This document shows, one piece after another, positions 23,159 to 31,182 of a DNA stretch of 34,429 nucleotides. A program made the translations under genes and the position numbers. A model generated the notes under the pieces. It did not search any database, had not been told where the DNA came from, and saw nothing but the letters and a program-made list of their open reading frames with translations. This DNA comes from Cytophagales bacterium (GTDB taxonomy: Bacteria; Bacteroidota; Bacteroidia; Cytophagales; 172606-1), in assembly GCA_030448185.1 (NCBI GenBank), contig JAUJNL010000072.1, positions 1-34,429 of the forward strand, read 5' to 3'. Positions within the stretch are counted from its first letter, which is position 1. Each line of letters starts with the position of its first letter.

Positions 23159-24463
23159 TCAAGTTGCTTGCCGCCGGAGGCTTTTTCGGGTGCGTAGATT
23201 ATATCCGGGGACTGATAAAAGCAGGTAGCTAAAGAAGGGCAATACAACGGTACGGTAACGGTTCAGTTCCCCGAAGTTAGGGGCCGAAAGAGCCAGTAGT
23301 ACAACCAGCATGATGATAAAGTGAAAGGTAGCCAAAACAAGGATAAAGTTGGCGGGTACCGGTAATTTGAATTGGAAAAGCTTTATGGCAGCTACCAAGG
23401 TTATTACCAATAACAGCGTATTTTCGATGGCTGCAACCAGTTGTAGCGGATTAGCTGCTTCCCATATAAAAGGCCGGAATAAACCGGCTACTAGCGCTTG
23501 GCCCGAATGAAACAGAAAACTGGGAATGGTAGGCTGTAAGTCCGGATAGGTGATTGGGGTATTGGCCTGGTGTGCCGTAATGTGCGCATCATGGTTCTGT
23601 ATAACCGAGGGCAGGAAATAGGAAGGATATAGGCTTGGGTGGCTTAAAGTGGCTAGCAATAGCAGGCAAACCAAGATGCCTTCAAATAGCAGGCACTGAT
23701 GAATTACCGGTCTTATCCGCAGTTTCCGGATAAGCGCCTCCGCCAGTAACGCAGCCGTTAAGCAGGCAACCAAAATGGCGAAATAGTAATACTTGATTTG
23801 CCATAAAATCCCCAGTCCTGCCAGTAAGAGAAGCGCTTTACCCGCTTCAGGGACGTTTTTAAGGGAAATACTTCTGGTTTCGTATTTCAACATCAGTCCA
23901 CCGGTAAAACCAATAATGCCCATGGAAAGAGATTCTTTGAGCAGCCCTGAAGTCCAGAAAATGACCGATGGAAAAAACAGGAAGCTAATAAATGCCGTCC
24001 AGCGGCGGGCAGGATATAACTGGCTCAGGGTATAAGCTATATTCCAGGCTCCCAGGAAGCTGAATAAGGAAAAGTACAGGCCTGATAGCCAGTAATTATT
24101 ACGGGTAAAAATATGAATGATGCTTACCAGCTTGGCAAAAATCAAGGCTCGGGGTTCACTGGCAAGAGAAAGCTTATTGAGAACGGGGGAGGGCGGAATA
24201 GCGCCGCTTACTACAAATTGCAGGTAGTCTACGGGGTGGTTTTTACCCCAGTTAGCCAGGAGGCTGGCATCTTGATGAAAGCGGAAAGTGTCGCCGCTAT
24301 AAGGATAGTAATACGGATATACTAATCCCAAGGGGGTTCCGGCAAATGGCTTACTGGTTACACCAGCCAAAAATAATCGGGGCAGTAATGGGTCGTTGTA
24401 TTGGCTCAACTTACTACGGAGGAATAAGCCGATCAGGAAAAGATGAATGAAGCTAATAAGCAA
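23159..24463 (-). CDS. Polytopic membrane protein of the polysaccharide operon
   Basis: A 434-aa protein with about ten membrane segments. An early extracytoplasmic loop has YPYYYPYSGDTFRFHQDASL. A conserved-looking middle stretch reads FFPSVIFWTSGLLKESLSMG, and near the end ELNRYRTVVLPFFSYLLL. The KES and RYR patterns occur in Bacteroidota membrane glycosyltransferases and polymerase-like proteins next to sugar genes, but I cannot assign a defined family. The annotated start is TTG, 25 nt after the aminotransferase stop. The same frame is open further upstream without an ATG, so the true start is uncertain. It is the fourth gene of the minus-strand sugar operon. Confidence 0.72.
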   Translation of the reverse strand: MLISFIHLFLIGLFLRSKLSQYNDPLLPRLFLAGVTSKPFAGTPLGLVYPYYYPYSGDTFRFHQDASLLANWGKNHPVDYLQFVVSGAIPPSPVLNKLSLASEPRALIFAKLVSIIHIFTRNNYWLSGLYFSLFSFLGAWNIAYTLSQLYPARRWTAFISFLFFPSVIFWTSGLLKESLSMGIIGFTGGLMLKYETRSISLKNVPEAGKALLLLAGLGILWQIKYYYFAILVACLTAALLAEALIRKLRIRPVIHQCLLFEGILVCLLLLATLSHPSLYPSYFLPSVIQNHDAHITAHQANTPITYPDLQPTIPSFLFHSGQALVAGLFRPFIWEAANPLQLVAAIENTLLLVITLVAAIKLFQFKLPVPANFILVLATFHFIIMLVVLLALSAPNFGELNRYRTVVLPFFSYLLLSVPGYNLRTRKSLRRQAT

Positions 24464-24488
24464 ATTGTAGCCGTAAAGTGAAAATTGA

Positions 24489-25537
24489 TTACCAGAATAA
24501 CCCGATTGAATGGCAAATATACTGTACTTCTTCTTCCCGCATTCCCGGATATAGCGGCAGACTCAGGTAAGTCCGGGCAATGTTCTCCGCAATGGGAAAA
24601 CTGCCGGAAGCATACTGTAACTCCTGGTAAGCCCCCTGTAAGTGCGGAGGCACCGGATAATGAATCATGGTGCCGATGCCTTTACGCTGCAAAAACTCCT
24701 GCAACGCATCCCGCTTCTCAGTCCGGATTACGTACAAGTGCCATACGGGTTCTGCTCCGGGGGCTACTGCCGGTAAAGAAAGCTGGTCATAAGCCGATAG
24801 GTACTGCTGGTAGAGAGCAGCCAATCGTTTCCGCTGGCTATTCCAATCATTAAGAAAGGGCAATTTTACGCTCAGAATAGCCGCTTGCACTTCGTCCAGC
24901 CGGTTGTTGAAGCCCTGCACCTGGTTATAGTATTTGCGGTCAGACCCATAATTACGAAGCATTCGCACCTGCTGTGCTACAACATCGTCATTCGTAGTGA
25001 TGGCGCCGCCGTCTCCCATAGCACCCAGGTTTTGGTGGGGTAAAAACTGGTGGCATTAATCTGTCCCCAGCTACCGGTAGGCTTTTCCCGGAAAGCTGCG
25101 CCATGTGCCTGGGCATTGTCCTCTACCACAAAAAGGCTATTGCGGCCAGCAATAGCCATAATCTGGTCCATTTCGCAGGGTTGACCGTACAGGTGCACCG
25201 GCAAAATTGCCTTTGTCCGGGACGTAATCGCTGACTCTATACGGGCCGGGTCAAGGTTAAACGTTTGTTCATTGGGTTCAACCAGTACCGGCCTGGCGCC
25301 AGTCATAGAAATTCCCAATAGACACGCAATGTAGGAATGAGCCGACAAGATCACTTCATCCCCTTTGCCAATGCCCAGTGCCCGTAACCCAAGGTGAATC
25401 GCATCCAATCCATTGGACACGCCGATGCAATGCTTCACTTGGTTGAAGGCCGCGTATTCGCTTTCGAAGGTTTTCAATCTTTCACCCAGAATATACCACT
25501 GCGAATCGGCTACTGCTTCTACGCTTTTCAGCACCAT
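24489..25537 (-). pseudogene. DegT/DnrJ/EryC1 sugar aminotransferase (FdtB-like), frameshifted
   Basis: A PLP-dependent aminotransferase that converts dTDP-3-oxo-6-deoxyhexose to the 3-amino sugar. Seen: WYILGERLKTFESEYAAF, GVSNGLDAIHLGLRALGIG, the aspartate in VVEDNAQAHGA, and the PLP lysine K169 in ATSFYPTK. Directly after that lysine the frame breaks: the run at 25030-25033 has four A (coding strand) where five restore KNLGAMGDGGAITTNDD. The 3' half is intact to 24489, and the span is one base short of a multiple of three. The N-terminus is also about 15-20 residues shorter than usual, next to a repeat array. As written, no active enzyme would be made. Confidence 0.87.
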
Positions 25538-25552
25538 CTCCCGTGGGTTAGC

Positions 25553-26602
25553 TCATGCTGGTATTGAAGGAGAAAAAGGAATGTGCATGGCTGGTTGCTG
25601 GTTTTGGGTGTATTGTTTCCGGTTTTGAGCTTCCAGCTTCAATCTCATACACTGACAACTACCAACTGGAAACCCGATACGGTTAATTACTATGCGACAA
25701 AATATGGCTAACGCCCCTAACGAGAAACCCAGCTTTTCGCAGTTACGGATAACGGCCCGGTTGGGAGTTTGGGTAGGCCTTCCCAAATACGCTTTATCTG
25801 ATTCTTTGGCCCGAAGGAGGCATTCCGATAATAGCTTGTAATGCCAGCCCCGGCATTCGGGAGCAACGGCTGAAAGCAATATCTGGGCCAGTGGAATTTC
25901 TTCCGCAAGGTACTTCAGCGCCATAAATGCTCTGGTCGGAATACCCGGTTCATCAGGTATCAGCACTGCCTCACAATAGCCTTTTACCGCTTCCTCCGCA
26001 TATTTGGCCAGAAAAGAATCACCTAAGTCTGGATCAAAGGCTGGTTCGGCATGGAACCGGTCGTAGGCATTACGCATTTGGGCGGCCACTTCCCTTAGGT
26101 TGGCAATATCAGTTTGGGCGGCTAACCGTACCGGAAAACGTTCATTGGCAAAACCACTCAAGGGACGATAATACTTGAGTCTGGTTTCGATCAACCGGAA
26201 GCCGGCTGAAGTCAAAGCGGAAACCAACCGGATATCTTCTGATGGAATTTCCGAAAAGAGATACCTTCTTTCCGCCTGAAAGAAGCCGGTTTTAAAATGG
26301 CTAACCGCTGCGCAAAGCTTATCGAAATCTTGGTTGGTGTATAGTACATTGATTAGCCGGAACGTTTCAATTCCGAAGAATTGCGTGTCCCAGGTCAGCT
26401 TTTTAACGAAGAACAAGAAGCTTGCCCCCGAAATTTCAATCGAAACAAGTTGTTCTTCAGGATGTTGGCCAAAACCGACAAGTGGGGCAATAACGTGTTT
26501 CTGTACCTGTTGCGGTTGATCCAATGGCCGGATGAAAGGGCAGGGCGCATAAAAGGGCAAAACATCCGCTCGGGCACTAAAGTATGGCGCCAGATCAGAC
26601 AT
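25553..26602 (-). CDS. GNAT-family acetyltransferase (WecD/TDP-fucosamine acetyltransferase-like)
   Basis: A GNAT N-acetyltransferase likely to acetylate the 3-amino sugar made by the neighbouring genes. Seen: KLTWDTQFFGIETFRL, as in WecD-type enzymes, and the acetyl-CoA half with ILLSAVAPECRGWHYKLL then RPTQTPNRAVIRNCEKLGF. The start at 26602 (MSDLAPYFSARADVL) is preferred over an upstream ATG at 26683, because it overlaps the ketoisomerase stop by 8 nt as expected for translational coupling and drops an unrelated leader. The final ~40 residues (from about IGFPVGSCQC) are translated from a heptad repeat array, so the native C-terminus has probably been replaced or extended. The mature length is 349 aa. 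Confidence 0.82.
   Translation of the reverse strand: MSDLAPYFSARADVLPFYAPCPFIRPLDQPQQVQKHVIAPLVGFGQHPEEQLVSIEISGASFLFFVKKLTWDTQFFGIETFRLINVLYTNQDFDKLCAAVSHFKTGFFQAERRYLFSEIPSEDIRLVSALTSAGFRLIETRLKYYRPLSGFANERFPVRLAAQTDIANLREVAAQMRNAYDRFHAEPAFDPDLGDSFLAKYAEEAVKGYCEAVLIPDEPGIPTRAFMALKYLAEEIPLAQILLSAVAPECRGWHYKLLSECLLRAKESDKAYLGRPTQTPNRAVIRNCEKLGFSLGALAIFCRIVINRIGFPVGSCQCMRLKLEAQNRKQYTQNQQPAMHIPFSPSIPA
25627..25675. repeat. Heptad array between the acetyltransferase and aminotransferase
   Basis: Seven consecutive 7-nt units on the plus strand: GAGCTTC, CAGCTTC, then AATCTCA, TACACTG, then ACAACTA, CCAACTG, and GAAACCC. It lies inside the last codons of the acetyltransferase ORF and 89 nt upstream of the aminotransferase start. 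Confidence 0.55.
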
Positions 26603-27002
26603 GAACGGCCATTTTTCGGAACTGCGTATAATCGCGAATATAATCCCTCTCCTGGTAAGGCATGGAAGCCAGGGCCAATACAACGGCTCCGGGGGAGAAC
26701 GTAATAGTGTGCCAATGCAGGGGCGGGAGTAACAAACCAGTTCCGGGTCTATTTAATACAAAAGATGATTTTTCTCCCGCTGCAGATTCACAAACCACTT
26801 CTGCCGTTCCGGTCAGGGCAATAAGTACCTGCTTCAGTTCGTGATGCGCATGATTGCCCCGGGTGGCAGTTTCCGGAGTCTGGTAACACCAGAATACCCG
26901 CTGGATATCAAAAGGAATAGAGATTTCCTGTTCGGCCACCGATAGAAAACCGGTCTGAGAAGAGCCAATGGAAGGAAATTCAATAAGCCTCGGAGATTCC
27001 AT
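26595..27002 (-). CDS. dTDP-4-oxo-6-deoxyhexose 3,4-ketoisomerase (FdtA/QdtA-like cupin)
   Basis: A 135-aa cupin of the WxcM-like/FdtA family that moves the keto group of dTDP-4-oxo-6-deoxyglucose from C4 to C3, the step before 3-amination. The family active-site segment is clear: RGNHAHHELKQVLIALTG with the catalytic histidines H51 and H53. Further marks are the leading IQRVFWCYQTPE and the later LLLPPLHWHTITFSPGAVVLALAS. It is of normal length and intact. It is the first gene of the minus-strand operon and overlaps the acetyltransferase by 8 nt. Whether the product becomes the gluco (Qui3N) or galacto (Fuc3N) epimer cannot be read with confidence. Confidence 0.9.
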   Translation of the reverse strand: MESPRLIEFPSIGSSQTGFLSVAEQEISIPFDIQRVFWCYQTPETATRGNHAHHELKQVLIALTGTAEVVCESAAGEKSSFVLNRPGTGLLLPPLHWHTITFSPGAVVLALASMPYQERDYIRDYTQFRKMAVHV

Positions 27003-27118
27003 CTTCCAAAGATGGCCCTTTACGGTACAAAACCCAAATCGGCGGCAGTTCAGAATTATTTCGGGGAGGGAAATGTTTAGGATTAGTCATTACTTTATAC
27101 CCAGGAAAATCCTTTTTC

Positions 27119-27153
27119 CAATGACCAATACACTAATGACTAATGACCAATCT
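27119..27153. repeat. Heptad array before rlmN
   Basis: Five consecutive 7-nt units: CAATGAC, CAATACA, then CTAATGA, CTAATGA, and CCAATCT. The array ends 15 nt before the rlmN start and directly abuts its -7 promoter box. Confidence 0.7.
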
Positions 27154-27156
27154 TAC

Positions 27157-27164
27157 TACCTTTG
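27157..27164 (+). promoter_or_regulatory. -7 promoter element of rlmN, very close to the start codon
   Basis: TACCTTTG matches TAnnTTTG exactly and ends 4 nt before the ATG at 27169. Transcription would begin at or near the start codon, giving a leaderless or almost leaderless mRNA. No clear -33 box is visible because the heptad array occupies that region. Confidence 0.5.
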
Positions 27165-27168
27165 TACT

Positions 27169-28245
27169 ATGATTTCTAACGAATTAACAGATATAATTTC
27201 CGCTAAACCCATTACCCGGAAGGGTATTCGCCGGATGAACCTGGAGGAGTTGAAAGCCTTCTTTACGGCTCATGGCGAACCAGCATTCCGGGCCAAACAG
27301 GTGCACGAATGGCTTTGGAAGAAGTCGGTGACTGACTTTGACCGGATGACTAACCTTTCGGTGAACCTGCGCAATTTTCTGAAGACGCATTTTGATATTA
27401 ACACAGTAACGGTTGAGAAAAAGCAGGTGAGCAGCGACCAGACCATTAAATCGGCCTTCCGGCTGTTTGACGGGAACCTGGTTGAAGGCGTGCTGATTCC
27501 GGCCGATGACCGGATGACGGCCTGTGTTTCTTCGCAAGTAGGTTGTTCGCTGACCTGTAAGTTCTGCGCTACCGGTTACATGGACCGCAAACGTAACCTG
27601 GAAGCCGCCGAAATTTACGATCAGGTAGTGCAGATTAAAGAACAGGCTGAGGCGCATTATGGGACGCCGCTAACCAATATTGTATACATGGGCATGGGAG
27701 AACCCCTGCTGAATTATGCCAATGTGCTGCAATCGGTTGAACGCATTACTTCTCCGGAGGGGCTTAATATGGCTCCCAAACGGATCACGGTTTCCACGGC
27801 GGGTATTGCCAAAATGATCAAAAAACTGGGCGATGATGAAGTTAAATTCAATCTCGCCTTGTCGTTGCACGCGGCTAATGATCAGAAGCGCAACCAGATT
27901 ATGCCCATTAATGAGAGCAATACCCTGGTAGCCCTGAAGGAAGCTTTACAGTATTTCTACAAAAAAACCGGCAGCCGGGTCACGTATGAGTATATTCTCT
28001 TCTATAATTTCAACGACACCCTGCAGGACGCCAAAGAGTTGTACGAGTTTACCAAACATACGCCCTGCAAAGTGAACATTATTGAGTACAACCCGATTGC
28101 CAACGCCGACTACCAGAACACCACTGTTGACTCACTGACCCGTTTCAGTCAATTTCTGGAAAGTAAAGGGGTGGTGGTAAATGTGCGTCGCAGCCGGGGC
28201 AAGGATATTGACGCCGCTTGTGGACAACTGGCCGGGAAGAAATAG
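27169..28245 (+). CDS. rlmN: Dual-specificity 23S rRNA/tRNA adenine-C2 methyltransferase RlmN
   Basis: A radical-SAM methyltransferase that makes 2-methyladenosine in 23S rRNA (A2503) and some tRNAs. The cluster-binding motif is C126-x3-C130-x2-C133 (CSLTCKFCATGYMD). The two methylation cysteines are C119 (ACVSSQ) and C351 in the terminal DIDAACGQL. The family segments VYMGMGEPLLNY, STAGI, NLALSLHAAND and YEYILFYNFND are present. The start at 27169 gives 358 aa, the normal size. The same frame is open upstream to an ATG at 26968, but that leader is divergent-promoter DNA and repeat array, and a good -7 box sits just before 27169. It is intact. Confidence 0.96.
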   Translation: MISNELTDIISAKPITRKGIRRMNLEELKAFFTAHGEPAFRAKQVHEWLWKKSVTDFDRMTNLSVNLRNFLKTHFDINTVTVEKKQVSSDQTIKSAFRLFDGNLVEGVLIPADDRMTACVSSQVGCSLTCKFCATGYMDRKRNLEAAEIYDQVVQIKEQAEAHYGTPLTNIVYMGMGEPLLNYANVLQSVERITSPEGLNMAPKRITVSTAGIAKMIKKLGDDEVKFNLALSLHAANDQKRNQIMPINESNTLVALKEALQYFYKKTGSRVTYEYILFYNFNDTLQDAKELYEFTKHTPCKVNIIEYNPIANADYQNTTVDSLTRFSQFLESKGVVVNVRRSRGKDIDAACGQLAGKK

Positions 28246-28319
28246 GAAGTAGCGATGAAATGGTAGATGCTTAATGGAATAGGTGTAAATTATTGACTTT
28301 TAAAGCCTTAGCACACGAT

Positions 28320-28354
28320 CATTTAACTTTTAGCATTTAGAATTTTCCATTACC
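28320..28354. repeat. Heptad array in the rlmN-28458 intergenic region
   Basis: Five units in 7-nt phase: CATTTAA, CTTTTAG, then CATTTAG, AATTTTC, and CATTACC. It is 103 nt upstream of the small gene at 28458, which has a second array at its start codon. Confidence 0.55.
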
Positions 28355-28385
28355 GAAGTAGCTAACTATTAGTAATATTCTTTAC

Positions 28386-28411
28386 TGTCATCCCCGGAGG
28401 GGATCTTCTCT
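28386..28411. repeat. Deleted relative of the 14499 inverted-repeat arm
   Basis: It starts TGTCATCCCCGGAGGGGA and ends TCTTCTCT, matching both ends of the 43-bp arm at 14499-14541 but lacking its middle ~15 nt, including the AGCTTCGC-type core. It has an internal CCCCGGAGGGG near-palindrome. Confidence 0.65.
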
Positions 28412-28438
28412 AATTAAAGCACTGTCTGCCAAACACGG

Positions 28439-28459
28439 ATAATCAATAATCAATAATAT
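28439..28459. repeat. Heptad array reaching the start codon of the 28458 gene
   Basis: Three units, ATAATCA, ATAATCA and ATAATAT; the last unit's final AT is the beginning of the ATG start codon. Loss or gain of one unit would change the leader by exactly 7 nt. Confidence 0.6.
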
Positions 28460-28679
28460 GGACGAAGCATCAAAAGAACATCTATATGAAGCTATTCAGG
28501 AGACGCTTCAATGGATAGACCGAACCAACGAAAGAATTGCTGTTCATTCCCGGCAGGATAAGCCTGACCAATTGGCGATTGAAGGATTTGAGCAGCAAAA
28601 AGTACAATTAACCGCCCAACTGCTGGAGTTGCTGAAACAGTTTAACATTGAAATTCCAGTTACCAATCGGGCCGCCTAA
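28458..28679 (+). CDS. Small conserved-looking hypothetical protein
   Basis: 73 aa, acidic and helical, with no signal peptide or membrane segment. It reads MDEASKEHLYEAIQETLQWI and continues with a second helix rich in Q and L (KVQLTAQLLELLKQFNIEIP), so a helical hairpin or coiled coil is likely. I do not recognise a named family. Its codon usage looks like the neighbours', its spacing between rlmN and pbpC suits a real gene, and the overlapping frames are not open, so I accept it as coding. Its function is unknown. The ATG is part of a heptad repeat array. Confidence 0.65.
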   Translation: MDEASKEHLYEAIQETLQWIDRTNERIAVHSRQDKPDQLAIEGFEQQKVQLTAQLLELLKQFNIEIPVTNRAA

Positions 28680-28724
28680 AACTCTTTATGGTAAAGTAAA
28701 TAGCTGACTTTCAAGCGTCTATTA

Positions 28725-28759
28725 ATTGTCCATTATCCATTTTACATTGTCCATTTATA
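28725..28759. repeat. Heptad array before pbpC
   Basis: Five units in strict 7-nt phase, each starting ATT: ATTGTCC, ATTATCC, then ATTTTAC, ATTGTCC, and ATTTATA. It ends 30 nt before the pbpC ATG. Confidence 0.72.
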
Positions 28760-28789
28760 GGGTTACCGGATGCTGAAAAGAATCGTCTA

Positions 28790-31160
28790 ATGTTCTCCTC
28801 TTTGCGAAACTCTTTGCGTTCTTTGCGTGAAATTTTTCTGACTGCCCTCTGGCGGCGTAAGCTTTTCCGGGGTACCCTGCTTGCCTGCATAGTCCTGCTG
28901 ATCTCTTTCCTCCTGCTGGACCTGATTTTTCCCTTTCGGACCAAAGTTTCCTATTCGCCTATTATCTATGCCCGGGACGGTTCGGTGTTGCACGCCTTTC
29001 TGAGCCGCGACGATAAATGGCGCATGAAAACCGAACTGGACGAGATCATTCCCGAACTGCGGGAAGCCATTATTTTCAAAGAAGACCAATACTTTTATTA
29101 CCACCCCGGCGTAAATCCGGCGGCTATTATCCGGGCCGCTTTCAACAATACCCTGACGGGCCGTAAAACTTCCGGCGCTTCGACCATCACCATGCAGGTA
29201 GCCCGGCTACTGGAACCTAAGGAGCGGACTTACAGCAACAAACTCGTTGAACTTTTTCGGGCCTTGCAACTGGAGTGGCATTTTTCCAAAGCGGAAATCT
29301 TGCAGTTGTACCTCAACCTGGTTCCCTACGGAGGCAATGTAGAAGGCGTAAAATCAGCCTCGGTATTGTATTTTGGCCGGCTGCCCGATCAGCTGAGCCT
29401 CGCCCAGATCGTGATCCTGGCTATTGTGCCCAACCGGCCTACGTCACTGTACCTGGGCCGCAATAATCCGCTCATCCGGCAGGAACGCGACCGGTGGCTG
29501 AAACGCTTCCGGAACAGTCAACTGTTTGAGGCAAAAATCATCACCGATGCGCTGGCCGAACCATTGGAAGCATCCCGAATACCAGTGCCGCAGTTGGCTC
29601 AGCACCTGGCCTACCGGCTGAAAGCAACCCATCCGGATGCGGATAATATGCAGACCACCCTGCGGAAGAACGTGCAGGACAAAGTGCAGCAATTGGCCTA
29701 TAACTACCATAAGCGGCTTGAAAAATATAACATTCATAACTTGGCCGTGATCGTAGTGAATAACCGGACGATGGAGGTAGAAGGCTACCTGGGCTCACCG
29801 GATTTTAAAGACGGCGAACATGCCGGTCAGGTAGATGGCGTAAGGGCCGTGCGGTCACCGGGAAGTACGCTCAAGCCGCTGGTCTACGCCCTGGGCATTG
29901 ATGCGGGAAAAATTACCCCTAAAACCGTCATTGCCGATGTGCCCAGTAACTTCGCTGGTTATGCCCCCGAGAACTTCGACCGGCAGTTTAACGGCCCGGT
30001 TACCGTAGAAAAATCCCTCATTTATTCACTGAATATTCCCTCGGTGAAGGTGTTGCACGATATCGGAATGCCGCTTTTCCTGCAAAAGCTGAAGAGTGCC
30101 CGTTTTGCGCAAATCGCTAAAGATGAACGCAAACTAGGGCTATCCATCATTCTGGGAGGGTGCGGCGTGACCTTGGAGGAACTAGCCGGTTTGTACGCCG
30201 CTTTTGCCAATGGCGGCCGGTTTGCCAATCTACAGTACCTGCTTCCTGAGAAAGATTCGGAGGAAACTACTAAAAAGCATATACCCCTGATTTCGGAGCC
30301 GTCTGCCTATATGCTCAGTGCCATCCTTTCGCAGGCCATCCGGCCCGATCTGCCCAATAATTTTGAGAGCAGTTACCACGTACCCCGCGTAGCCTGGAAA
30401 ACGGGCACCTCTTATGGCCGGCGGGATGCCTGGAGCATCGGCTACGACCGGCAATATACCATTGCGGTTTGGGTGGGCAATGCTTCGGGAGAAGGGGTAC
30501 GCGAACTCACCGGGGCTGATATCGCCACACCGTTATTATTTCATCTCTTCAATAGTATCGGGTACAATACGCAAACCAGCCGGATTGCCGCGCCGCCAAA
30601 GCTCCATTTCCGGATGGTCTGTACTGAAAGCGGGTTGCCACCGGCCGAAGGGTGCGGGCATCAGGTGGCTGATTACTACCTGCCCCTGGTTTCACCTACC
30701 CAGCCTTGTAATCACCTGAAGGAGGTAGCTGTTTCCTCCGACGGAACTTTTTCCTATTGTACGGCCTGTCAATCAGCGGGAGCCAAGAAAAAATGGTACC
30801 CCAATCTTTCCCCCGAATTAATGGCCTTTTATGGGAATGAGGGCCTTGCGTATCAGGCAATTCCGCCGCATAATCCGGCTTGTACCCGCATTTTTGATGC
30901 CGGCGCCCCCAGAATTATTTCGCCCTCCGATGGGAAAGAGTACCTGCTGGAAGGCGGGGAAGGAACCGATATGCTGCTGAGCTGCCAGGCTGGTAACGAC
31001 GTCAGAAAGGTATACTGGTACTCTCAACGATCGGTTTTACCGCGCCGCCGGCGTTACGGAAAAAGTATTCTTTACACCGGCTCCGGGGCCAGTCAAAATT
31101 TCGTGCAGCGACGACAAAGGCCGTAATGCTGATATCCGGATTGTGGTGAAAAGAGGGTAG
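28790..31160 (+). CDS. pbpC: Penicillin-binding protein 1C, frameshift near the C-terminus
   Basis: A bifunctional peptidoglycan synthase: a membrane anchor (about 27-47), a GT51 transglycosylase (E98 in FKEDQYFYYHPGVNP, then TITMQVARLL), a transpeptidase with S359-T-L-K362 (RSPGSTLKPLVYA), the SLN motif and KTGTS, and the PBP1C-specific C-terminal domain. An extra T at about 31022 shifts the frame. Without it, WYLNDRFYRAAGVTEKVF continues and the protein stops at 31160 (about 789 aa); as written it ends in an unrelated basic tail at 31126. Both catalytic domains are untouched. Residues 4-14 (SLRNSLRSLRE) are translated CGCAAAG repeat, so the true start may be slightly downstream. The alpha-2-macroglobulin partner often found beside pbpC is not in the window. 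Confidence 0.9.
28800..28827 (-). repeat. CGCAAAG word array inside the pbpC start
   Basis: Three CTTTGCG words at 28800, 28812 and 28821, the complement of the array at 12577-12612 and followed by TGAAA as there. The repeat provides the first codons of the annotated pbpC frame. Confidence 0.72.
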
Positions 31161-31182
31161 TGAAGTAAATGGATAATGGTCT

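Noticed and set aside
26603..26683. Longer N-terminus for the GNAT acetyltransferase
   Set aside because: These 27 residues are the shadow of the ketoisomerase gene in another frame; the start at 26602 gives the normal short overlap.
26968..27168. Longer N-terminus for RlmN from an upstream ATG
   Set aside because: The extra 67 residues come from divergent intergenic DNA and a heptad array; family length and the -7 box support 27169.
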